DNA of 64,000 nucleotides, from assembly GCA_963741305.1 (NCBI GenBank), contig CAVUHL010000003.1:5394001-5458000 (forward strand), in the 5' to 3' direction. This document shows, piece by piece, positions 50,961 through 61,628 of the stretch. The translations under genes and the position numbers were made by a program. The stretch comes from DATMER01 sp963741305 (lineage in GTDB: Bacteria; Acidobacteriota; Thermoanaerobaculia; Multivoradales; UBA5704). The notes under the pieces are model-generated. The model was not told the DNA's origin. It did no database searches and saw only the letters and a list, made by a program, of their open reading frames with translations. Each line of letters starts with the position of its first letter. The stretch's first letter is position 1.

Positions 50961-51491
50961 CTACCGCCGCGTGAAGATGACTTTCGCGGGGTTCCCCGTC
51001 GCGACCGAATTCGGGGGGATGCGACCTGAGATGACCGAGTTGGGGGTGACGATCGTGCCGGCTCCGATGTCGGCGCCGTCCAGGATTACGCAGCCGGAGC
51101 CGAGCCAGACGTTTTCCGCGATCCGGACACCCTTGGCGGAGAACTTCCCCTGCAGGCGGATCGGCACGTCCAGACGGTCGTAGTGGTAGTTGCTTCCGAC
51201 GATCGAGCAGTTGGGACTGATCAGGCAATCGTCCCCAATGAACGTTCCCGCGGTGAAGGAAGAGATGACGCAGCCGTTCGAGATCTCGACGTTGCGCCCG
51301 ATCTGGAGCGGACCATCCGAGGACTTGATCTTGGTGAACGAGCTGATGATCGATCCGCGGCCGATGGAGAGGTGGGAGGAGATCTCCACCTCCGCCTTCG
51401 GACTGATCATGCAACCGTACTTCAGGTAGCCCCGGAGGGTGACTACGAAGCCGGGGATCAGAAACCTTCGGATGATCGTGCCGGCTTTCAT
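50961..51491 (-). CDS. Hexapeptide-repeat (left-handed beta-helix) acyltransferase
   Basis: The 176-residue product contains repeated isoleucine-rich hexapeptides (ISPKAEVEISSHLSIGRGSI, LQIGRNVEISNGCVIS, FIGDDCLISPNCSIVG, VRIAENVWLGSGCVILDGAD, IGAGTIVTPNSVIS) of the LbH fold, with SNYHYDR as the usual loop. Such enzymes transfer acetyl or other acyl groups to sugars. The start overlaps the ACP gene end by 4 bp, so the acyl donor may be the ACP rather than CoA. Confidence 0.85.
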   Translation of the reverse strand: MKAGTIIRRFLIPGFVVTLRGYLKYGCMISPKAEVEISSHLSIGRGSIISSFTKIKSSDGPLQIGRNVEISNGCVISSFTAGTFIGDDCLISPNCSIVGSNYHYDRLDVPIRLQGKFSAKGVRIAENVWLGSGCVILDGADIGAGTIVTPNSVISGRIPPNSVATGNPAKVIFTRR

Positions 51492-51736
51492 CCCGCCTGA
51501 AGCCGCTCCGCCACCCGCTGACGCACGTCGCCGAAGCTCTCCATCTCCCCGACCTCTTTCATCGTGAAGCGGATCCCGAACGCCTCCTCGAGGGCGGAGA
51601 TCAGCCGCAGATGATTCATGGAATCCCAGGCCGAGGCGTCGTCGCGCCGGAACCCGTCGTCGAGCGCTTCCGCCTCGACGTCGAGGACTCCGGCCATGAC
51701 TTCCCGGACCTGCCTATCGACTTCCGACGAGCTCAT
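51488..51736 (-). CDS. Acyl carrier protein
   Basis: The 82-residue protein has the four-helix carrier fold, with Ser39 in SAWDSMNHLRLISALEEAFG as the phosphopantetheine site. It lies between FkbH and the hexapeptide transferase with overlaps at both ends, so the three are one module. It is a dedicated carrier, not the fatty-acid ACP. Confidence 0.88.
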   Translation of the reverse strand: MSSSEVDRQVREVMAGVLDVEAEALDDGFRRDDASAWDSMNHLRLISALEEAFGIRFTMKEVGEMESFGDVRQRVAERLQAG

Positions 51737-53609
51737 CGTGCGTCACCCTGATCCAGTCGCAGGGCTGGAGCCTCGCCTCGTCCCGCCGCAGGCCGTACAG
51801 CTTCTCCCCGGAGGACGAGCTTTCGAGGAGCCGGAAGCCCTGCTCGTCGTAAAAGGTTTCCACCGGCTTGTTCTTCGCCGTGGGGAGATAGCGCCCGCGC
51901 AGCTCCAGGCCGCTGCGGTCCTGCACGAGGCGCTGCTTGACGTGATTCATGATCGCGGTCTCGATCCCTCTTCCCATCGCCCGGCAGCTCATCAGGAAGC
52001 TGTCGATCGTGGCCATGCGGCCGACCTTCTTGAGCAGCACGACCGCGATGGTCCCGAAGTCGCCGAAGCGGTCCCGCGCCCGCGCCACCCAAAGCTCGCA
52101 GGCGGGCGAGGTGGCGAAGCGCTCGACCTCGGCCAGCGAGTAACGCTCGGTGGTCAGGTTGAACTGGTTCGTCTTGGTGAAGAGCTGGTGCACGCGCGGC
52201 AGATCCTCGCGCCGGGCGAGATGGACCTCCAGCTCCGTGCGCAGGCTCGCGAGGTAGCTCCCGAGATCGCCCGTCGCCGACTGCAGCTCCTGCCGCTGAC
52301 GGTTCTCCCGGTACTGGCCGGCCTTGCGCCGGTCCTCCTCCAGGATCTCCGGCTTCTCGAAGTCGTTCATCCGTTCGATCAGGCCCGCGTACTCGGCCGG
52401 GTCGGGCGGCAGCAGAACGGTCTTCACTTCCGGCATCATCTGCTGGATCAGGCTGATCTCGGCCGGGTTGTCGTCCACGAAAACCAAGCTGTCGGTGCCG
52501 ATGTTGAGCGCTTCGGCGATCTTCCTCAGGCCCTGGTGCTTGGGGTTCCAGCAGATCTCGGCCGCGGCGAAGTCGGCGAGCTTGAGCGGGATCTCGGGCC
52601 GGCTATCGAAGACCTCGACCACATCGGCGCGGTTGTTCTTGCTGCAGATGGCGAGCAGCACGCCGCGGTCCTGGAGCGCCTTGAGCTTGTGGTGGAATTC
52701 GAGGAACGCCTCGGCCTCGGGATCGCCGGTTCCGACCTTGATGCCGGCCGGGCCATCCTCCCCCACCACGCCGCCCCAGAGCGTGTTGTCCAGGTCGAGC
52801 ACCAGGCACTTCTTGCCCAGGCCGCGAACGGCTTTGACCTGACGTACCAGCTCGGCCGCGACAGTGGGGAGGAAGCCCGGGCTCCATTCCATCTTGGCCA
52901 GGTAGTACATCTTCGGATCGAGCACCCGGTCCTTGCCGTAGCGGGAGGCGAGGCGCTCCAGGTCGAAGAGGCGCACGCGCGGGTTGCCCTTGAAGCGGCG
53001 GAGCAGCTCCAGGTTGATCTCCAGGTAAAGCTCGGCCTCGCCGTACTCTGACTTGGCGTCGGCCACACCCGCGAGCGGATAGGCGGGGGCCGGGAAGTTG
53101 CCGATCAGCAGCGTGGCCGGGAGATTTGCCACGGCACGCTCAGCCCAGGATTCCAGGTGGGAGACGACTTCTTCACAGAAGTTTCGGCGCTCCGCGGCCG
53201 GCATGGAGCTGAAGGCTGCCATGCGGTCGGGCTGCAGCAGGCGGAGCGACAGGGCAAGGAGCACAACGTCGGGCTGGAACTGGGCGAGCTCCGAGCCTTC
53301 GTCGAGGACCTCCTGCACGTATTGGCCGAACTTCCCCACGTAGAAGGCGGAGCGCAGCCCTTCTCGCGCGCAGTGGACGTCCACATAGCGCGGTAGCAAG
53401 TCGAGCGTGAAGTTGCCGAGGATTGCTACTTTCAAGTCCGGCTGCGCGGGCCTTCCCTGGAGGGCCTTCGAAAGAAGGCTGTAGTCGTTGGCTGTGAGCT
53501 TCTCCAGGTCACCGCCGGCGATCATGGCCATGGCTGCCCGGAGGGCTGCCGAGTCCTTCGCCTCAGCGATGGCTCTGGTGTCGGGCCTGGAGTCTCGTGG
53601 TCTGTCCAT
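51714..53609 (-). CDS. FkbH-like HAD-IIIC phosphatase with C-terminal GNAT domain
   Basis: The start at 53609 has GAGAGGAGAG just upstream. The 631-residue product has an N-terminal SGNH-like or helical region (ILGNFTLDLLPRYVD), a HAD-IIIC domain with LVLDLDNTLWGGVVGEDG and ICSKNNRADV, VFVDDNPAEISLIQQ, and a C-terminal acetyltransferase-like domain (FTKTNQFNLTTERYSLAEV, FLMSCRAMGRGIE). FkbH enzymes take a glyceroyl group from 1,3-bisphosphoglycerate and load it on an ACP. The ACP gene follows directly. The gene overlaps the glycosyltransferase upstream by 47 bp. Confidence 0.87.
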   Translation of the reverse strand: MDRPRDSRPDTRAIAEAKDSAALRAAMAMIAGGDLEKLTANDYSLLSKALQGRPAQPDLKVAILGNFTLDLLPRYVDVHCAREGLRSAFYVGKFGQYVQEVLDEGSELAQFQPDVVLLALSLRLLQPDRMAAFSSMPAAERRNFCEEVVSHLESWAERAVANLPATLLIGNFPAPAYPLAGVADAKSEYGEAELYLEINLELLRRFKGNPRVRLFDLERLASRYGKDRVLDPKMYYLAKMEWSPGFLPTVAAELVRQVKAVRGLGKKCLVLDLDNTLWGGVVGEDGPAGIKVGTGDPEAEAFLEFHHKLKALQDRGVLLAICSKNNRADVVEVFDSRPEIPLKLADFAAAEICWNPKHQGLRKIAEALNIGTDSLVFVDDNPAEISLIQQMMPEVKTVLLPPDPAEYAGLIERMNDFEKPEILEEDRRKAGQYRENRQRQELQSATGDLGSYLASLRTELEVHLARREDLPRVHQLFTKTNQFNLTTERYSLAEVERFATSPACELWVARARDRFGDFGTIAVVLLKKVGRMATIDSFLMSCRAMGRGIETAIMNHVKQRLVQDRSGLELRGRYLPTAKNKPVETFYDEQGFRLLESSSSGEKLYGLRRDEARLQPCDWIRVTHDELVGSR

Positions 53610-54759
53610 CCGGTCTCTCCTCTCGGATCCTCTCCTCGACAGAATCATAGAAACGCAGGAGCTTCCCCTCGAACGCCTCCCGCGTCAGCTCCCGCTGCGC
53701 GAAGTCGCGTGCGGCCCGCGCCAGTTGCTCCCGCAGGACCGCATCGCGCAGCAGCTCGGTGAGCGCCCTCCCCATCGCCTCGGGCTCGGGATCGGCCAGG
53801 CGGGCGATGTCGTCCGTGAGCAACTGGGTGTGGGTCGGCAGCCGGGTGGCGAGCACGGGCCGGCCGGAGTCCAGGTAAGAGTAGACCTTCATCGGCGTGT
53901 TGTCGCCGTGGATGCGCGGCGAGACCAGCACGGTGGCTCGGCGGAGGTAGGCGCCCAGCCTCTCGACAGGACGGGGGCCGAGGAATCGAACGCTCTCCTT
54001 CAGGTCCGCGGTGCGGGCCTTGTAGAGGCGCAGGGACTCTTCGTCCCCCCCAATCACGACCAGCTTCGCTTCCGGAACCTCGCGGAGCGTGTGCCGGAAG
54101 GAGTCGAGGAGCAGGTCGATCCCCTGGTAGCGCTGCAGGTTGCCCACGTACATGGCGACCGGCCCCTCGGGCACGTCGTCCACCTCACTGCCGCCCGGCT
54201 CGAGAAGGCTGATGTCCTCGATACGCGCGATGAGCCCTTCCGGCCAGCAGTCGCGCGCCTGGTCCTCCAACGATTTGCAGACCGCCAGGGTCGCCACACT
54301 GCCGCGGACGGCGGCGTTCTCAAAACCCTGCAGGGGCCGGCGGAGCCGACGCAGGAACGCGAACTTGTCCATCATCTGCCGCGCCAGCCCGGAGTCCATG
54401 TCGTAAACATAAGGGATTCCAAACATCCGGCGCACGGCGAGAGCCATGAAGGCCGACTCCTCCACGGCGTGGACGAGGTCGTAGCGGCCCCGGCGAGCCA
54501 TCTTGAGAGCGGTGACCAGCATCACGCCGTCGCTCGCCAGCTTCTTGAACGAAAAGCCAGGCTGGATGCGGCGCACGAACGGAAGGCGCGGAATGCGCAG
54601 GATGCGGCAGCCCGGGATCTGGACGTCTTCCCCTTCCGCATAGGTGAGCACGTCGATCTCGTGCCCATGGCCCGCTAGCGTTTCCATCACCATCTTTTCC
54701 GCGATCGGCGTGCCGCGCTGCTGAAAGAAGGGATGCGGAGCGAGGAGGAGGATCTTCAT
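53563..54759 (-). CDS. Family 4 glycosyltransferase
   Basis: From the ATG at 54759 it encodes 398 residues: MKILLLAPHPFFQQRGTPIAEK at the start, YDLVHAVEESAFMAL, the middle MYVGNLQRYQGIDLLLDSFR, and the C-terminal nucleotide-sugar region (VLVSPRIHGDNTPMKVYSYL) in GT-B style. The typical EX7E motif is weakly kept. It acts in the cytoplasm on lipid-linked sugar. It starts inside the flippase-like gene end (4-bp overlap). Confidence 0.88.
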   Translation of the reverse strand: MKILLLAPHPFFQQRGTPIAEKMVMETLAGHGHEIDVLTYAEGEDVQIPGCRILRIPRLPFVRRIQPGFSFKKLASDGVMLVTALKMARRGRYDLVHAVEESAFMALAVRRMFGIPYVYDMDSGLARQMMDKFAFLRRLRRPLQGFENAAVRGSVATLAVCKSLEDQARDCWPEGLIARIEDISLLEPGGSEVDDVPEGPVAMYVGNLQRYQGIDLLLDSFRHTLREVPEAKLVVIGGDEESLRLYKARTADLKESVRFLGPRPVERLGAYLRRATVLVSPRIHGDNTPMKVYSYLDSGRPVLATRLPTHTQLLTDDIARLADPEPEAMGRALTELLRDAVLREQLARAARDFAQRELTREAFEGKLLRFYDSVEERIREERPDGQTTRLQARHQSHR

Positions 54760-55711
54760 GATACGGCCTCCTCGACGACAGCCTCGGCGGGCGTGCGGCG
54801 GGAAAACGCGTAGATCGCTCCGCCCACCAGCGCATGGATCAACACGTGACCGTAATCGAGCCAGGCCACGGCCACGCCTTTTGCGCTCGCCACTCCGAAG
54901 GCCGCGAAGAAGAAGGCCCAGACGCTTTCCCGCACGCCGATGGCGTTGATCGAGACCGGGATCATCATCACGAACACGGCGATCGGCACGATCACGAAGT
55001 AGTAGGGCAGCGAGATCGGCACGTGCAGGGCCTTCGCGAGAAGCCACCCGTTCAACACCACTACGGTCTGCATCAACAGCGACCAGCCGAAGGCCTTGGC
55101 CAGCACCGCGCCCTTGCCCTGAAAGGCGAAGATCGCGTCCGAAACCTTTTTGAAGCGCGGTCCCAGCCGCGCCAGGAGGTCCGGAGCGCGCCGTGACGGG
55201 AGGAAGAGCAGCGCCGCGATCAATCCCATGGCCAGCGTGCCGCCTGCCACCCAGCCATAGAGCGCCGGAACCCGATCGGTCAGATGGCCGGAGAGCAGCA
55301 GCCCGGCACCCGCGAAAAGCAACAAGGCCAGGAGCCCGATGAAACGGTCCACGAGCACGATCGCCACGGCCGCGGCGCGCCCCACTCCGGAGCGGGAGGT
55401 GTCATATACCCGGATCGTGTCGCCGCCGATCGTCGAGGGGAGGAGGTTGTTGAAGAAGATCCCGACCACGAACGACCTCGCCAGGAACCAGAACGTGGCG
55501 TCCCCTCCCTGGCTGCGGAGGAGAAGACGCCAGCGGGAGACACTCGTCAAGTAGCCCAGCGGGCTCAAGGAGACGGCGAGGAGGACGTACCGGAGGTCGG
55601 CCGAGCGGAAGGCGTCCAGCACCTCGCCCAGCGGCGCCTTGCGCAAGATCCAGAAGATCAAGGCGGCGGAGACTGCCACCCGCAGGATCGTCCCTATGCG
55701 CGCCTTGTTCA

Positions 55712-55712
<1 letters not shown>
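54756..55712 (-). CDS. Lysylphosphatidylglycerol synthase TM region/UPF0104-like membrane protein
   Basis: The 318-residue product has about eight membrane segments and typical phrases of the LPG_synthase_TM family (SRWRLLLRSQGG, FFNNLLPSTIGGDTIRVYDT, VDRFIGLLALLL, MMIPVSINAIGVRESVWAFF). Related proteins act in polysaccharide export or lipid flipping. It begins on the last base of the asnB stop (TGATG), inside the polysaccharide operon. Confidence 0.82.
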
Positions 55713-57664
<1,952 letters not shown>

Positions 57665-57686
57665 CGGGACAACCTCAGGTCAGCCG

Positions 57687-58733
57687 CTAAGAGGCCGCGG
57701 CTTTTTCAGCCGGCGGCGGTACGGCCACCGGCCTCGCCGGTTCGATCTCGGGCCGCAGTGTACGTGGAGCCGAGCCGCGGATGACCTCGGCCACCTGGTA
57801 CTCGCGGACGTGGCGGGCGTGGGTGAAGATGATGATCTCGCCGACCAGCCCGAGGGAGAGCGTCTGCACGCCCAGTACCATGAGCAGCACGCCGAGGAGC
57901 AGGATCGGACGGTCCGCGATGCCCTGCTCCAGCACGGCCCTCTGCACGACCGCGATCAGGTCGAGCAGGAAGCCGAGGGCGAACAGGGCGCTGCCCAGCA
58001 GACCGAAGAAGCGGAGCGGCGTGCGCGTGAACTTGGTCAGGAAGAAGACGGTGAGGATGTCCAGCAGCCGCCCGAGGTAGACGCCCGTCCCATAGTAGCG
58101 GGTGCCGCGGTCCTCGCTGCGCTGCGGCAGCGGCACCTCGCGCACGGAGAAGCCGCGCGAGAGCGCCAGCAGCGGGATGAAGCGGTGCAGGCCGCCATAG
58201 ACGTTGAGCTCCTGCGCCACGCGCCGCTTCATCAGCTTGAACCCGCAGCTGATATCGCTGAAGCGGGTGCCGGTGAGCCGCCCGACGAAGGAGTGGAACA
58301 GCCGCGACTGGACGCGGTTGAAGAACGAGTCGATGCGCGGATGGCGCCGGCCGGCCACGAGGTCCGCACCGGAGTCGAGCTCCTCAAATGCCGCGCCGAG
58401 GCCGCGCGGATCCACCTGGAAGTACGAGGCGAGCGTCAGGATCGTGTCGCCCCGCGCGCGCTCCAGCCCGAGCGTGAGCGCCGCCGATTCGCCGAATGCG
58501 CCGCCCAGCACGATGATCAACACCTCGCTCTCTGCCAGGCTCTGCAGCTCGCGCAGCACCGGCAGGGAGCCGCGCTGGCTGGCGTCGACCACGAAGATGA
58601 ACTCGTGGGCCTTGCCGAGCCTGTCCAGCTCGGCGGCGAACTCCTCGTAAAGCTGGCGCAGATCTCCCACCCTCTCCACGATGGGGATGACGACCGAAAC
58701 CTCGGCCTCCCCGCGCAGCTTGTTCCTTCTCAT
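57687..58733 (-). CDS. Family 2 glycosyltransferase with two C-terminal membrane helices
   Basis: The 348-residue product resembles dolichyl- or undecaprenyl-phosphate glycosyltransferases (ArnC type): VSVVIPIVERVGDLRQLYEEF, FVVDASQRGSLPVLREL, RLTGTRFSDISCGFKLMKRR, then two hydrophobic segments (about 230-260 and 270-300). It follows asnB upstream in the operon and overlaps the next glycosyltransferase by 4 bp. It probably makes a lipid-linked sugar donor. Confidence 0.85.
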   Translation of the reverse strand: MRRNKLRGEAEVSVVIPIVERVGDLRQLYEEFAAELDRLGKAHEFIFVVDASQRGSLPVLRELQSLAESEVLIIVLGGAFGESAALTLGLERARGDTILTLASYFQVDPRGLGAAFEELDSGADLVAGRRHPRIDSFFNRVQSRLFHSFVGRLTGTRFSDISCGFKLMKRRVAQELNVYGGLHRFIPLLALSRGFSVREVPLPQRSEDRGTRYYGTGVYLGRLLDILTVFFLTKFTRTPLRFFGLLGSALFALGFLLDLIAVVQRAVLEQGIADRPILLLGVLLMVLGVQTLSLGLVGEIIIFTHARHVREYQVAEVIRGSAPRTLRPEIEPARPVAVPPPAEKAAAS

Positions 58734-59680
58734 GACACGTTTCCTCCGGGCTCGACGGCTGCCAGGACGGCTTCCACCTCTTTGAAATCTCCGACTTTTA
58801 CGACAAGCTCCGCGAAGAACCCGATCACGATCAGATGGGCGAACGCGAAAGCAAACAGCAATGTGGCCGCCGGAAAGACCAGCGGGTACTCGTTGAACGG
58901 CGTCCAGACATAATGGACGTATACGCTCGTTACGAACGCGAGGAGCATGCCGATCAGGAACGGCAGGCTGAGCAGCCCGAACCAGAGCGCCGGCCGCGTG
59001 ATGAAGCCGAGCAGCATCTTCACCGTGAGGAGGTCGAGGAAAACCTTCCAGATGCGGGAGATGCCGTACTTGCTCTTGCCGAACTGCCGCGCGCGGTGAT
59101 TGACCACGACCTCTTTCATGCGGCTGCCGGAGAGCGACATCATCGGCGCCAGGAAGCGGTGCATCTCGGCATAGAGGCTGGCCTTGCGCACCACCTCCAG
59201 CCGGTAGGCCTTGAGCGTGCAGCCGTTGTCGTGGATGCGCGTTCCCGTGAGCTTGCCGATCAGCCAGTTCGCCGCCATCGACGGCAACCGGCGGGAGATC
59301 ATCTTGTCCTGCCGGTCCTTGCGCCAGCCGGAGACGACGTCGTAACCCTCGTCGATGTAGCGCAGCAGGAGACCGAAATCGTTGGGATCGTTCTGCAGGT
59401 CGCCGTCGAGCGTGATCACCACTCGCCCGCGGGCCTGATCGAATCCGGCTTGGAGGGCAGCGGTCTGGCCGTAATTGCGGCGGAAGCGCACGACCTTGAC
59501 ACGCGTGTCGCGCTCGCAGATCGCCCGCAGCTTCTCTATCGTCCCATCGCGGCTGCCGTCGTCGACCAGGATCAGCTCGTACTCGCGGCCTAGGCGTTCG
59601 GCGGCCGCGGTGACCTCGCGGTGGAGTGCGTCGACGCTCTCTTCCTCGTTGTACAGCGGGATGACGATGGAGACTTCCAT
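58730..59680 (-). CDS. Family 2 glycosyltransferase, polyprenyl-phosphate type
   Basis: The 316-residue product begins MEVSIVIPLYNEEESVDALH, then ELILVDDGSRDGTIEKLRAI (DDGS, metal site), VITLDGDLQNDPNDFGLLLR (DxD-like), GCTLKAYRLEVVRKASLYAE, and two C-terminal membrane segments. This is the GtrB/DPM1-like pattern. Two adjacent enzymes of the same type suggest two lipid-linked sugars in the polymer. Confidence 0.9.
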   Translation of the reverse strand: MEVSIVIPLYNEEESVDALHREVTAAAERLGREYELILVDDGSRDGTIEKLRAICERDTRVKVVRFRRNYGQTAALQAGFDQARGRVVITLDGDLQNDPNDFGLLLRYIDEGYDVVSGWRKDRQDKMISRRLPSMAANWLIGKLTGTRIHDNGCTLKAYRLEVVRKASLYAEMHRFLAPMMSLSGSRMKEVVVNHRARQFGKSKYGISRIWKVFLDLLTVKMLLGFITRPALWFGLLSLPFLIGMLLAFVTSVYVHYVWTPFNEYPLVFPAATLLFAFAFAHLIVIGFFAELVVKVGDFKEVEAVLAAVEPGGNVS

Positions 59681-59691
59681 TTAAGGCGCTT

Positions 59692-60801
59692 TCAGGGAAT
59701 GTTCCGGATGATCCTTGGTCCGATCAGTTTTGTGAGCGGTAGCGGCAGCTTCTGCCAAGCTTTGATCAGCATCTGGTACTTGGGATTCGCCGGGCTGACG
59801 TTGGGCAGCTCGCGCGCCTTGACCAGATGGTACTGGTAGGCGAGCGGGACCTCCTCCATCCCCCAGCGGGCCTTGAACGCGTGAGCTCCCGTTCCCCTCT
59901 TGCTGCGCCCGAAATCGAAGGTGCGGTAGCCGTGCTCCCGCCCCCACCTCATGATCGAAAGATAGAGGTAGTCGTCCACGCCGCGGGGACGCTCCCCCCG
60001 ATACCGGCGATCCGCGCCCGCGTAGTACGGCATGATCACATCGTGCCAGAGCAGGATGAGCACGCCCGCGACCGGCCGCCCCTCGTGATAGACGAAGAAC
60101 AGGTTCGTGTCCGACGGATGCCGGTCCAGGATCTCGCGCAGGAACAGGCGCGGATAGACCGGCGTGCCGTGGTACCGCATGCTCTGGCAGAAGAGGTCGT
60201 AGAAGAGAGGCAGCTCCTCGATGCCGGCGACCCGGTGCTCGAAGCCGCCTTTCGAGACGTAGGTCATCATCTGCCGCCGCTTGCGGTCCATGCGCTTGAG
60301 CAGCGCCTCTTCACCTTCGGCCAGGTCGGCACGGAAGGTGACGTAGAGGTCCTTGGTTAGCAGATCGCCGGAGACGGCCTTTTCGGACCGCAGCTCCAGA
60401 TGGTCGACGCCGCGGTCTTCGGCGATGCCGCGGGCCTCGTCGAGCAGGAGCCGCGCGGTACCTTCGTCCTCTGCCACCACGCCGCCGCCGATCGCGAACG
60501 GAATCGAGACGAGCGAGTGGCCGAAGAGCCGGCTCTTCAGCTCGAAGAGCGGGAGCACGCCGGTAACCCGCTCGCCCCGCCGGGCGAGCAGGTAGTGCGG
60601 CCGATGGTGGAACACCCGCTCCACGAGCCAGCGCCAGCCGAGCTGATGGAAGAAGGTGGCGCCGGGGGCCTGCCGCACGAAACGGTCCCATTTCGCCTCG
60701 AAAGCCGGATGCAGGGCCTCGACGGTGAGCGGCTCGGGCCTCGGAAACGGGATGATGCCCGTTGGAAGCGCGCACTGGTGGACGAGGGGCTCGGCGGTCA
60801 C
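59692..60801 (-). CDS. FemAB-like GNAT protein of XrtA/PEP-CTERM clusters
   Basis: A GTG at 60801 overlaps the deacetylase stop (GTGA) and is preferred over an ATG at 60909. The 369-residue product matches the FemAB-type proteins tied to exosortase A systems: LEALHPAFEAKWDRFV-like start, FFHQLGWRWLVERVF, GVLPLFELKSRLFGHSLVSI, YLYLSIMRWGREHGYRTFDF, GRSKRGTGAHAFKARWGME. It is thought to transfer an aminoacyl group onto a sugar or lipid, but this is inferred from the family. Confidence 0.85.
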   Translation of the reverse strand: MTAEPLVHQCALPTGIIPFPRPEPLTVEALHPAFEAKWDRFVRQAPGATFFHQLGWRWLVERVFHHRPHYLLARRGERVTGVLPLFELKSRLFGHSLVSIPFAIGGGVVAEDEGTARLLLDEARGIAEDRGVDHLELRSEKAVSGDLLTKDLYVTFRADLAEGEEALLKRMDRKRRQMMTYVSKGGFEHRVAGIEELPLFYDLFCQSMRYHGTPVYPRLFLREILDRHPSDTNLFFVYHEGRPVAGVLILLWHDVIMPYYAGADRRYRGERPRGVDDYLYLSIMRWGREHGYRTFDFGRSKRGTGAHAFKARWGMEEVPLAYQYHLVKARELPNVSPANPKYQMLIKAWQKLPLPLTKLIGPRIIRNIP

Positions 60802-61628
60802 AGGCCCAGCACCTCGCGGCAGGAGGCAAAGTGGTACTCGGAGAAGAGCCTCGCCAGGCGGTCCTCCGTGCGGTCCAGGTTGCGGTAGTGCCGGACGCGG
60901 GTGAGCCACCGCACGTCTTGCACCGGCTGCTCCGGATCGAGCTCCCAGGGGTGGATGTAGACGATCGCCGGCCGCCGTTCGAACCCGTTCAGCCGCCGCA
61001 TGCCCCAGCGGATGAAGCCGAGCGGGAAGTGGCGCAGGTAGCCGCCGCCGACGAACGGGAGGTTCATGCCCGCGAAACGGATGGTGGAGATCGGGAACTC
61101 CTGCAGGGCCGAGCCGTTGGAGCCCCTCACCGGCCGCGGGAAGCGGGGGAAGTCATGGATGCCGTAACGGTCGTGGCGGATCGGGAAGACGCTCGAGTCG
61201 TAGCGGAAGCCCTCTTCGAGCAGGATGTCCATGGCCCACATGGTCTCGCGGACGATGGAGTAGTTCGGAGCGCGGTAGCCGATCACCTGGACGCCCGCGA
61301 GGTCCTCGATGGTGCGCTTGGAGCGCCGCACGTCCTCGCGGAACTCGGCGGGAGTCATGGTGGTGACGCGGCGGTGGTCCTGGCCATGGGTGCCCAGCTC
61401 GTGGCCAGCGGCCCGGATGTCCCGGACCAGGCCCGGCCAGCGCTCCGCCACCCAGCCCAGAGTGAAGAAGGTTCCCTGGACGCCATGCTTCGCGCACAGG
61501 TCGAGCAGCCGGCGCGTGTTGCGTTCCACCCGCGGCTCAAAACTCCCCCACCGCTCACGCGGGCAGGCCTTCTCGAACGCGCCTACCTGGAAGTAATCCT
61601 CGACGTCGACCGAAAACGCGTTCAGCAA
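60798..61628 (-). CDS. XrtA-associated polysaccharide deacetylase (DUF3473 type)
   Basis: The 276-residue NodB-fold enzyme has MLNAFSVDVEDYFQVGAFEK (metal-binding DVED), GTFFTLGWVAERWPGLVR, ELGTHGQDHRRVTTMTPAEF (His ligands), GYRAPNYSI, and the C-terminal HPWELDPEQP typical of DUF3473. It removes acetyl groups from a nascent polysaccharide. Together with the FemAB-like protein it is a reliable marker of the exosortase-A polysaccharide locus. Confidence 0.9.
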   Translation of the reverse strand: MLNAFSVDVEDYFQVGAFEKACPRERWGSFEPRVERNTRRLLDLCAKHGVQGTFFTLGWVAERWPGLVRDIRAAGHELGTHGQDHRRVTTMTPAEFREDVRRSKRTIEDLAGVQVIGYRAPNYSIVRETMWAMDILLEEGFRYDSSVFPIRHDRYGIHDFPRFPRPVRGSNGSALQEFPISTIRFAGMNLPFVGGGYLRHFPLGFIRWGMRRLNGFERRPAIVYIHPWELDPEQPVQDVRWLTRVRHYRNLDRTEDRLARLFSEYHFASCREVLGL

